Of a stretch of 64,000 nt of DNA, positions 1-9,116 are shown one piece after another. Where the stretch lies: positions 2,046,001-2,110,000 of the forward strand of contig JAHQIY010000002.1 in NCBI GenBank assembly GCA_019054805.1, written 5' to 3'. Each line of letters starts with the position of its first letter. The stretch's first letter is position 1. Source of the DNA: Brachionus manjavacas (taxonomy: Eukaryota; Rotifera; Eurotatoria; Ploima; Brachionidae). The notes beneath the pieces are model-generated. The model was not told where the DNA came from. It saw nothing but the letters and a program-made list of their open reading frames with translations, and ran no database searches. The position numbers were made by a program, and so were the translations under genes.

Positions 1-1
1 A

Positions 2-1099
2 TTTTTATATTACACTGATTCAGGGTCTACTTTTTTTGTTCTTGCCGCTTACTACCTTCAATTGAAGTCTAATTACGAATTTTCAGCAATTTTCGCTAGT
101 CTGGCAATTTTGTACCGGCAAACAAATATTATATGGCTTGGTTTTTTCATCATACTGTTTGTTTTATCAAATATAGAAAGATTATTTCATACTCAGAAAG
201 AGAGTAAAACAAAAAGAAACATCGATGATTCAACTTTGATGGCTCTTGCCCAGCAACGTTCCAAAAAACACTCGAATCTATTTGAACTAGTTTCCAAGAC
301 TCCTGCTGAAGCGTTTGACAAGAACTTTGATCTAAAAAGATTTTTTCAAAAATTATATCGAGAAGATTTTTTGGGCAAAAAAATTATCTATTCGGAGATA
401 TATGACGTTTTTGATTATAAATCATTACAGCCTCATATAATTGTTGCTTCTATTTTTGTATTTTTTGTATATGTAAACAATGGTATTGTAGTTGGAGACC
501 GTTCCAATCATCAAGTCTCACTTCACTTAACACAAATATTTTATTTCTGCTCTTTTTCGTGTTTTTTTACTGCATCAACTTTTTTGTTCGGCTTGAAAAA
601 AATAAAAAATCTTTGTGCATTTTTAACAATCAACTTCAAAACATTACTAATTGTAGTCCTTCCGGTTTTTTGTCTCATAATCAATAACTTTTCATATGAG
701 CATCCATTTTTATTGGCAGACAATCGCCATTACACCTTTTACATTTGGTCAAAACTAATCCGAAAGCATGAGCTGGTCAAATATTCATTGGCACCAGTTT
801 ATTTGGTCACAATGTATCTTGTATTTAAAAATTTGACCACCACAGGCAAAACAGTTGGTTGGCTTTTGAGCTTTTTTTTGTGCACTTTTGTTTGTCTTGT
901 GCCACAAAAATTAGTCGAATTTCGCTATTTTATCATTCCATTCTACATCTATCGCTTAAATATAAATCTAAATACATGGAAAGAGCTAATTTTGGAGTTG
1001 GTCATATACTTGATAATAAACATGACTACAATTTATATATTTTTTCACAAGACATTCAAATGGCCAAACAGTGAAGAAACTCAAAGATTTATGTGGTAG
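2..1099 (+). CDS. ALG10: ALG10, dolichyl-P-Glc alpha-1,2-glucosyltransferase (5' partial)
   Basis: ER-membrane glucosyltransferase that adds the third and last glucose, alpha-1,2-linked, to the lipid-linked oligosaccharide before N-glycan transfer. The frame is open from base 2, so the first coding part lies outside the window. Visible family landmarks are YYTDSGS near the left edge, FRQTNIIW-like YRQTNIIW at about 115-140, and the C-terminal block LVEFRYFIIPFYIYRLN followed by the near-invariant ending WPNSEETQRFMW. Several hydrophobic segments fit a multi-pass membrane protein. No intron is seen in the 1.1 kb present. A polyadenylation signal follows the stop by a few bases. The next gene, MOGS, starts 115 bp downstream on the same strand and removes the sugar this enzyme adds. 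The call rests on remembered family motifs, particularly the C-terminus. Confidence 0.93.
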   Translation, partial: FLYYTDSGSTFFVLAAYYLQLKSNYEFSAIFASLAILYRQTNIIWLGFFIILFVLSNIERLFHTQKESKTKRNIDDSTLMALAQQRSKKHSNLFELVSKTPAEAFDKNFDLKRFFQKLYREDFLGKKIIYSEIYDVFDYKSLQPHIIVASIFVFFVYVNNGIVVGDRSNHQVSLHLTQIFYFCSFSCFFTASTFLFGLKKIKNLCAFLTINFKTLLIVVLPVFCLIINNFSYEHPFLLADNRHYTFYIWSKLIRKHELVKYSLAPVYLVTMYLVFKNLTTTGKTVGWLLSFFLCTFVCLVPQKLVEFRYFIIPFYIYRLNINLNTWKELILELVIYLIINMTTIYIFFHKTFKWPNSEETQRFMW

Positions 1100-1102
1100 A
1101 AT

Positions 1103-1108
1103 AATAAA
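1103..1108 (+). terminator. Polyadenylation signal of ALG10
   Basis: AATAAA lies 3 bases after the ALG10 stop codon and is repeated immediately after (AATAAATAAATAAAA). It leaves almost no 3' UTR, consistent with close packing against the next gene. Confidence 0.5.
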
Positions 1109-1214
1109 TAAATAAAAATTAAACTTATTTTCTCTTCTAAATAGAAGGACCTAAAAATCCTTTGACAAAATCAATTTTATTTTATATTTTTATATTTTGA
1201 TAAAATTTTTAGAC

Positions 1215-3746
1215 ATGGCAAATAAAAAAACTAGAGCAGGAAGCGAGGAAAAAAAAATTAGTCAACCAACTGCTCGATCAACCGAAATCAACAAATTGAT
1301 CTTAATTCCGGTTGTTTTGTCAATGGCAATCGGTGCATCCATTTATTACAATAATTGGCTTTCTAGTAAAGTAAATACTCCGTTGAGTGAGCCTAGGATA
1401 ATCAATGAAACTGATTACAAATCTGATGAAAATTTGGATAGATTTTGGGGTACTTATAGGCCACAGCTCTATTTTGGACTCAAGACAAGATCACCTAATC
1501 CACTTCTTGCCGGTCTCATGTGGTTTAACCAATTTAGTCAGCGTTTTCAGATGAGGTAATTAATAGAAGATTATTTTTATTGAAAAAATTATAAGATTAA
1601 ATTTCTAAGACACTGGTGTGACCAAGGTGATGGTTTGCTAAAATATGGCTGGGTAGCTCATGATGGACGAAATTTCGGAGTACATGATGTTTATGAAAGC
1701 AACGAAAATGGTTATTCACTGAGAGCTTCATGGATTAAAAGAAACGGTGGCAAAGATGGAGGAGACTGGACCACTCGGGTGAAAGCCTATTCATTTAGTG
1801 CTGATCAGTCAGCTCAATTTGTGTCATTGATTTTTTATTTTTCAACAGAATACACAGGATGGATTCAAGCTTCTAAAAAAGAATCTGCTTCTTTATCGAT
1901 ATTAAGTGGAGAGACCAAAGATGTTGGTAAATTTGTCGCTAAGGTTAAAATTAATCCAAACGAGAACCAAAAAGTATTCTTGAACCAAGTGACCGGAAAC
2001 ATATCAACCGCTTATTTGAAAGAATCACTACTCAAAGATGGTTTTTTTGACAGAGTAAAAACTAAATCTGCAGATTTGAAAGAATATGTTGGACTAAAAT
2101 CCGAAAGAAGTGCACCCATTGAGGACTCAAATTTTATAGCTTATCAAATAAGTGGTTTTCTCCCACTGGAATTCGAAATTATCTTTGAATCTGATAGTCT
2201 TAGAAAAGAACTAAAAGAAAAAAATAAACCAGAGCCACTTGAACTTTCAGGCGAAGAATTTGACTCACTTTTGGTTGATTACCATTCCAAATTTTCAGAC
2301 AAATTTGAGGATACTTTTAAACTAAAAGAAAAAAATTTTTCGACATCGGCAATTTTGACCGCTCAGTGTGCTTTAAGTAACATGCTTGGAGGGATTGGTT
2401 TTTTTACTGGACAATCAATTGTTCGGTCTCAAAGCAGCAAAGAGCCAGTGCTTTACTGGCCAGCTAATTTGTACACTGCTGTGCCATCTCGATCATTTTT
2501 TCCACGAGGCTTTCTGTGGGACGAAGGTTTTCACAATATTCTCTTATCAAAATGGGACTTGGAAATCACAAAAGACATTATTGGCCATTGGCTGGACTTG
2601 ATGAACACTGAAGGATGGATACCAAGAGAGGTTATATTTGGCGATGAAGCTAGAGCTAAAGTTCCGGCTGAGTTTTGGATCCAAAATAATCAATTTGCCA
2701 ATCCACCAACACTTTATTTACCTTTATCCCAGGTAATTCACCGCGTAAATCAACGAGTTATGAATACCGATGAAAAATCACACGAAAATAATCCGGATTT
2801 TATTTATCTAAAAAAAATCTACAATCGCTTGAACCATTGGTATGATTGGTTTAATAATACCCAGATTGGTAAATTGCCATTTACTTATCGTTGGAGAGGC
2901 CGCGTTGCTGACTCAAAAAGCGAATTGAACCCTAAAACATTAACTAGTGGTTTGGATGACTATCCGAGAGCTTCGCATCCTAATGACCAAGAAAGACATT
3001 TGGATTTGAGATGCTGGATGAGTTTGGCGTCAAAAGTTATGGGTGATCTATCCGAAATGGTACTTGGAAAAAATGATCAAAAAGTCAAAAGCTATCAAGC
3101 TTATTATCAAGTCTTACGAGACAACAAATTAATGGATCAACTTCATTGGTCTGGATCACAGTATGCCGATTATGGACTTCATTCAGATAAAGTAAAATTA
3201 GTCAGAATGAGACCGACTGATCCTCGAACTCCACCTGAATCAATGCCTATGGTTCGCTCAGTTGAAGTTGAACCTAAATATCAATATGTCAATAGCGTTG
3301 GCTATGTCTCATTATTTCCCTTAATTTTAGAACAAATAGATCCTCAGTCTGAAAACTTAGGTGTTGTTTTGGATCAATTGAGAAACCCTAAAATTTTATG
3401 GACAAACTTTGGCATTAGGTCTTTGGCAAAAAATGCACCTCTTTATGAAAAAAGAAATACTGAACACGATCCGCCTTATTGGCGATCGGCTATTTGGATA
3501 AACATAAACTATTTGACTCTAAAATCATTAAAGCATTATTCAAGTATTGAAGGTCCTCATAAAGAAAAGGCAGCAAAAATTTATACAGAATTAAGAGCTA
3601 ATTTGATAAATAACATCATCAGAAACTATGAAACCACTGGATATATTTGGGAAAATTATAATGACATTACGGGAAGAGGCCAAGGTTCTCATCCATTTAC
3701 TGGATGGTCTGCACTTGTTGTTTCAATAATGGCAGAAGTCTATTAA
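1215..3746 (+). CDS. MOGS: Mannosyl-oligosaccharide glucosidase (glucosidase I, GH63)
   Basis: Removes the terminal alpha-1,2-glucose from the freshly transferred N-glycan in the ER lumen. Exons 1215..1555 and 1610..3746 (54-nt intron) give about 825 aa, close to the usual size. The start ATG at 1215 is preferred over upstream non-ATG codons in the open frame. A type II membrane anchor lies at about residues 28-44 (LILIPVVLSMAIGAS). The intron split restores RHWCDQGDGLLKYGW. GH63 landmarks: PRGFLWDEGFH at about 412-422, EHDPPYWRSAIW at about 732, and NYNDITGRGQGSHPFTGW near the C-terminus. A 3' splice-like TTTTTAG ends only 2 nt before the ATG, so the mRNA 5' end is probably made by splicing. 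Its neighbour ALG10 makes the bond this enzyme cuts. Confidence 0.95.
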
Positions 3747-4066
3747 AAAGAAGAAAAATTCATTTAAGATTTTCTCTAAATTTTTTTTAATTTGTTTTGT
3801 TTTATCGTTCTTTAATATTTAATAAAAAATTTAATTTTAGTTAATTTTATTATTAATAATATTTTTTTTTATAACTTATAACCTCATAGACCAGATTTGA
3901 CAAAAAAATTACATTTTATTTGTTGCTACTTTGTTTAAATTTTTATATTATATCAACAAGCGGTTTTTGATCAAATAAAAGATATTTGATTCACATGATC
4001 CAACAATACTATTAATTTTCAATAGTTTTTTTTTGAGGAACTTTATCAAATGCCCTTGATAAGTCT

Positions 4067-4805
4067 GTATAAATGGACTGCATATCAAATTAGCAAGTAT
4101 TAAAATAAAACATTTAAAATAACAATATCAAAATAACCAAAAAAAAAATAACAAGTGTCAAAACAACTAATTGAAAATAGCGTGCATCAAAATAACATCA
4201 CTTTTACATGTTGTTCAAAATAACAAATAAATTAAAATCTAATCAAAATAACATAATACTAATTAAAAATTACGAATGGAGAGTTTGACTCAATCTATTA
4301 ATTCTTTAACACTTAATAACCCTGTTAAAGCTTTTATTACATTATCACAGAAAAAAGGAAAACTTTTTTTTTAATGACAGGAAAAAGAGCTCGAGCTCAA
4401 GCCACTTAAAATTATTATAAACTATTGAAAAGGAAAACAAATAATTCTTTTTTCTTTTTTTAATTTTGTAAAATTCTTATATTAAAATATTAAAAATTTT
4501 TTTTTGTATTAAATAAATGAAGTATTAATCAGTCGATTACGATAAGGGCGCAAGCCTTTTTATTAACATGATTTGCTGAAAAAAAAAATGATTTGCTGAT
4601 TCTATTGATTTAACTATTTACTTTTTTTATGTCATTTTAATAAAGATATTTTGATACTATTATTTTGATATTCGTTATTTTGATTAAGTCATTTTGACAC
4701 TTGTCATTTTAATGTAATGTTTTTTTAATCTTGTTTTTTTGAAACAGTGTCAATTTGATACATTTATTTTAATAACTGGTATTTTGATAATTTACCGTAT
4801 AAATG
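4067..4805. mobile_element. Foldback-like non-autonomous DNA transposon with 9-bp target duplication
   Basis: GTATAAATG occurs at 4067-4075 and again at 4797-4805, bracketing a 721-bp segment. The outermost 34 bases of each side align without gaps in inverted orientation, sharing TATCAAA and then ATTAAAATAAA at the same offsets. Both arms (about 4076-4253 and 4631-4796) are built from a degenerate 13-17 bp unit, roughly ATCAAAATAAC on the left and GTTATTTTGAT on the right, and both contain ACAAGTGTCAAAA in inverted orientation. The middle (about 4254-4630) is unrelated AT-rich sequence with the palindrome GAGCTCGAGCTC at 4387-4398. No transposase is encoded. Tandem-repeat arms plus a 9-bp duplication resemble foldback (Mutator-related) elements; the superfamily is inference. 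Confidence 0.72.
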
Positions 4806-5689
4806 ATATCTAAATGACTCAAGTTTGTTTAAGTATTCAAAAATATTCGCTTACCCCGATTTGTGAGGCATTTGTCTATATTGTTTTTCAATAACTAATT
4901 TTTAGTCAGATATTCGACCAGTTCGCTCCAAATAATATATATAATATTAAACTATTATGCTTAATTGACTGCATCAATAGGTTCTATAATGGCTGATTCG
5001 CAATACTTTTATAATCAGGAGTCTTCAAGATTAAGTAAAAAAGTCTAAATCTTGATATCTTTTGAGCAGATTTTTTAAACAAATAAATCTTTTTTGAATT
5101 GTTTTGTATAAATTTTATCATTTTTTTTAAAGTCATTACAAAAATTAACAAATTTTTTAAATATTTTGAATTAAAAGAAAGACGAAATGATGCTTGGTGC
5201 CTTTAGTGTTAAAATTCATCTAACTAATAAGAAGATGTGTAAAAAATTTTACATAATTTTATTAAATAATAATGATAATGATTTTATAAAAAAAATTATT
5301 GAAAATATACTGCAATTAACTCTTTTCTTTTTTTTTTACTAAAAAAGTATAAAAAAATTCAATTGTTGAAAATAAAGTTAATTTAAATATTCAATATCTA
5401 TTAAAAAAAATGAAACCAAATTTTGGTGTCTAAACTTTCTATGCGAAGAACTTGGTAATGTGTTAGACTTTGATTGCTTAGGAAGTTGACAGGGTTGAGC
5501 TATTCAAATTAGAAACTCAAGTGGTTATTTAAGTCGTTTTAATTAATTGGTGCACACGCTACCATTACTCATCCGTTCAGCCTTCTTAGTGTCATCTTCA
5601 TATACAACTAATTTTATAAATAATTCATTCTTGTGACTAGCTCTTTGTTTTTTGGTTATATTTTCTTTTGGGGATGATGAAACAAAACT

Positions 5690-6290
5690 TTATACACTGA
5701 TTTCTGTCGGAGACGAGGATCAAAAATGTGTTGAAATTTTACATTTCTGGGAAGTGTAATCAGCAAAATCAGTGAGTTCATAAGAATATATCTCAACAGG
5801 CTCTTTTCTAGACTTGCTTGTTCGGAAATCGTCTTATCTCAGCTTGAAGATCAAATTACATCGTTAAAACTGTCTAATCAAATAATTGCTTCTGTATGGG
5901 TCGGAATGTTGGACAATGACGACTTAAGGCAAATTGAAGTATTTCATAATGGTTCATAAGAAAAATACGGATCTTTTGGACAATTGAAATTTTAAATGAA
6001 CAAGTCTACAGAAAAGCAAGAACTCGACCAATGTGTACCAATAGCCTGAAGACAATTTAAGTGGCGTGAGCATGTACATAGAATGCTAGTAGATAAAAAA
6101 ATAACAGTAGCATTTTTTTGTTCATCTAAAGCGAAAATGGGGACAAAGATGACCTTGAAGAAAATAGATAATGATGAGATGAAGGTTACATTGAGTCAAG
6201 CAGAAATAGTCACCAAAAACAAAGCAAGACAGAGGAGACGTGTGGACTCCTTATGTAACAAGAGAAGGGAAATTTATAACAGCTAGAAAA
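5690..6290 (+). pseudogene. Possible decayed LINE reverse-transcriptase 3' region
   Basis: Coding-like but broken sequence. One frame reads FTFLGSVISKISEFIRIYLN near 5740-5810 and runs on to about 5959; another reads KWREHVHRML near 6060-6090 and, further on, KARQRRRVDSLCN. These resemble the FxYLGSVI block and the RW-x-GHV...RGRxRRRW tail of some non-LTR retrotransposons. Stops and frameshifts separate the pieces and nothing intact remains. Similarity is weak and from memory, so this could also be another decayed gene. Confidence 0.28.
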
Positions 6291-7308
6291 ACTCAAATTT
6301 TTCAAATTCATGAAACTTTTGCGCATCTAACAAGTCAGGTTTTACTTCGTATTTGGAAAAAAGCATAAATAAACTTAAAAGCCAAGAGAAACAGAGCGAA
6401 TTATTGAGTTAGGCAATCTTAACTATGAAAAAAAAACATGAACCGACTGCTAAAATCTATTAGAGTGTCGATTAAACTATACTCCAAACTGCAGTTTATT
6501 CCAATAATTCTAAATGAATAAATGGGTTTTTTTTGGCATCGAAATTTACAATTTAATTTCAAGAAAAAAGGTGCGAAGGACTAAAACAATTTTTTTTTTT
6601 TATTCTAATAAAATTTTAACATAAAATATTTGTTTCACACTCCTAATTGTTAATTTATTGTTTAACGACATTGAAATTTTCATCTGTAAATTTTTTTCTT
6701 AAAATTTTGGACTTGAAAAATCTTTCGAAAATAATTTTTGATATATATTTGTTAATATTATAAAAAAGGTCGGTTAAAACTTTTAATTTATTAGCTTTTC
6801 TACAAATAATTTTTAAACTAATTTTTATTTTAAACGATAAATTATTTTTTTTTACTGAATAATGTTTAAAAGCTTTTTTACATTAAATTTTTATCTAAAA
6901 AACTTGGAAAGTTTGCTAAAATTAATGAACTTACAAATTCCATCTGTTTTCTTTGTCTTTTGTTAAGGTAACTAATAAAAACTTTAAAGCTATAATTAAT
7001 ATAAAGATATGAAATATTACTTTTTATTTCGTTAATTATTTAAATCAACAAGAAAATAAAACAAATTCCCCAATTTATACTCTGGTTATGAAACAAAATA
7101 TATATAGACGCAATTTCTTTTAATGTATTTTCGTCTAGAAATTTTGTATCCTAAATTTTAAATAGCTTTCAAGTATTCAATGATAAAAAGGGCGCTTTTT
7201 AGTTAAATTTTCATTTATTATTAAAATTTAGGACTAAATTTTTGTATTTAAAAAAGACGTTTTAACAAAATTTTAGGGTGTCATCCATCAAATTAGCATA
7301 AGATTATT

Positions 7309-8259
7309 ATGGATTTGGAGTTGGATAATCGTTTATCTGATGAGTCCAGGGCTTTTATAGTACAGTCATTTCAAATAGCTCGACCAGCTGATATTTTAAA
7401 TGCTGATCTTCGTTTAGTGCGAATGCTGAAAGACCAGGCAGCGATTCAATTAAAAGAAGTTGTTAGTTTTGAAGATATGGATATAGAAGATTTCAAAGTT
7501 GTCAATCCAGCAGATGGCCATGAAATTGTAGTCAGAAAATTTATTCCAAAAAATTCTGACAAAAGCTCCATAACAGTTTTTTTTCATGGTGGTGGATTTT
7601 GTCTAGGATCTAGAGAGACACATAACCATACGGTGGGACTTTTGGCGAGAAAAACAAACTCAATCTGGTTATCTGTAGAGTACCGAAGATGTCCGGATGA
7701 AGGGAGATATCCTGTTCCATACCTGGACTGCAAGAGTGTTGTAGAATGGGCAATTAAAAATAAAAAAGACGTAGGATATGAATTTTCAAAATTAGGAATC
7801 TGCGGCGATAGTTCCGGTGGCCAGATGGCTTCAATAATAGCTCACGAGCTCAAACATTATTTAGATTATCAAATTCTCATCTATCCATGTGTGCATTTTT
7901 CTGATGATTACAAATCCGTAAAAGAGTTCACAAAAGAATGTTTTTATCTTGTTCCCGAAGTAATTGACTTTTTTGCAAAAAATTTAACCGAAGAACCTGA
8001 AAAGTATGTTAACCATCTATCTCCAATTTTGTATGAAGATTTTTCAAGACTACCAAGGTGCTTAATTATTGCTGCCGAATTGGATCCACTGGTTGACCAT
8101 TCGACTTTTTATCATGAAAAACTTGTTCAAAATAATATAGAATCTTATCTGGGAATACTTAAGGGAACTATTCATGGATACTTTAGTCAACCTTTAATCT
8201 TTAGGAATGCATTTCAAGAAACTGAACAATTAATATTTGATTTTTTCCAGAAAATTTAA
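7309..8259 (+). CDS. HSL-family alpha/beta hydrolase (arylacetamide deacetylase-like esterase)
   Basis: Single-exon serine esterase of 316 aa; it should hydrolyse carboxyl esters of small acyl substrates, but the substrate cannot be read from sequence. Visible motifs are the oxyanion-hole HGGGF at about residue 94, the nucleophile elbow GDSSGG at about 165, an acid-site region AELDPLVDHS at about 260, and a C-terminal histidine in IHGYF at about 287. There is no N-terminal membrane anchor, unlike typical animal AADAC (about 400 aa), so the architecture is closer to soluble bacterial and plant members. The ATG is preceded by TTTTAG at 7271-7276, compatible with a spliced 5' UTR. It converges with the next gene on the minus strand. 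Lack of introns in an intron-rich window is notable. Confidence 0.88.
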   Translation: MDLELDNRLSDESRAFIVQSFQIARPADILNADLRLVRMLKDQAAIQLKEVVSFEDMDIEDFKVVNPADGHEIVVRKFIPKNSDKSSITVFFHGGGFCLGSRETHNHTVGLLARKTNSIWLSVEYRRCPDEGRYPVPYLDCKSVVEWAIKNKKDVGYEFSKLGICGDSSGGQMASIIAHELKHYLDYQILIYPCVHFSDDYKSVKEFTKECFYLVPEVIDFFAKNLTEEPEKYVNHLSPILYEDFSRLPRCLIIAAELDPLVDHSTFYHEKLVQNNIESYLGILKGTIHGYFSQPLIFRNAFQETEQLIFDFFQKI

Positions 8260-8545
8260 TCTCAATATTTTTAGATAAACAACAAGCTTTTTTAATAATT
8301 ATTTTTTCCAATAAATTTTAATTCTCTATAACAATTTAAAAAAATGAAAAAATTTGAAACTAAGAGAATTCGTTTTCGATTTTTTTAATTTATATTCAAA
8401 CATTTATTGATTACAAAGAAAAAAATTAAATATCTCTTAATATTTCACCTATAAGTATATTTCTTAATTTTATTTAAATATTAAAGCTTAATAACATCAA
8501 ACTATAAAAAATTTTATTTAAGATTAAAATTTTCTTAAAAATTTG

Positions 8546-9116
8546 TTAAAATCGATATCGATCTAATTCATTTTCATCTACAGATTGAATCCATACATAT
8601 GGCATAAGGTGATTCGTGCAAGTTCCCTCAAAAAGTCCGCCTTGACCAGTGCATAGTGTTGATTTAGGACATACGCATTCAAAATACGGCTTGTATCTAT
8701 TCTTGCAGACCTCATTGAAATAGCAGTATCTCTTTAGATTACAAAAAAGTCATATAAATTAACAATGAAAAAATTAGTACCAAAGATTTAAAGCTTTCCA
8801 CATTCATATCCAAACTGTATCCATTGTGGTTTAAAGATTTAAATTTTTTAATAGATCTTGATCTTTTGTGAGCCATTTTAAAATTTTGATTAATCAGTCC
8901 ATCACTTTTTTCTGAGCCTTTGATTGATCTTTCAATTTTTGACAATTCTCTATCTTTCGATGTTTTACTAATTAAATATTTAAATATTTCATCGATATAA
9001 TTTTTTCTTAAAACCAAATCATTTCTATTGCTGATTTGTGATTTAGATGACTTAAATTCATAAATTGATGAAGTAGCCACGAAATAGGCCAATAGTGCAA
9101 AAAAGAAAATTTTCAT
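8546..9116 (-). CDS. Secreted precursor with a six-cysteine C-terminal domain
   Basis: Unrecognised 173-aa protein. Exon 1 is 9116..8781 and exon 2 8731..8546, joined in phase 0 across a 49-nt intron (GTACTA...AAAG). The N-terminus MKIFFFALLAYFVATSS is a signal peptide. A basic, serine/lysine-rich middle with KR and KK sites (HKRSRSIKKFKS at about residues 84-95) looks like a propeptide with processing sites. Exon 2 encodes the compact end with cysteines spaced C-x5-C-x9-C-x-C-x5-C-x10-C (RYCYFNEVC ... YFECVCPKSTLC ... GTC) and an acidic tail ending DRYRF. This is the layout of a cysteine-rich peptide hormone or other secreted signal, but no family was recognised. Without splicing, the cysteine domain is missed. 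Confidence 0.68.

Larger units (their letters stand above)
3747..7308. other. Intergenic region with transposon debris
   Basis: This 3.5 kb gap between MOGS and the hydrolase has no complete gene. It holds a foldback-like element (4076-4796) and a stretch with decayed coding-like sequence (about 5690-6290), both listed separately. The rest is low-complexity A/T sequence in which I recognise nothing. The open frame at 6083-6286 belongs to the decayed stretch. Confidence 0.6.
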
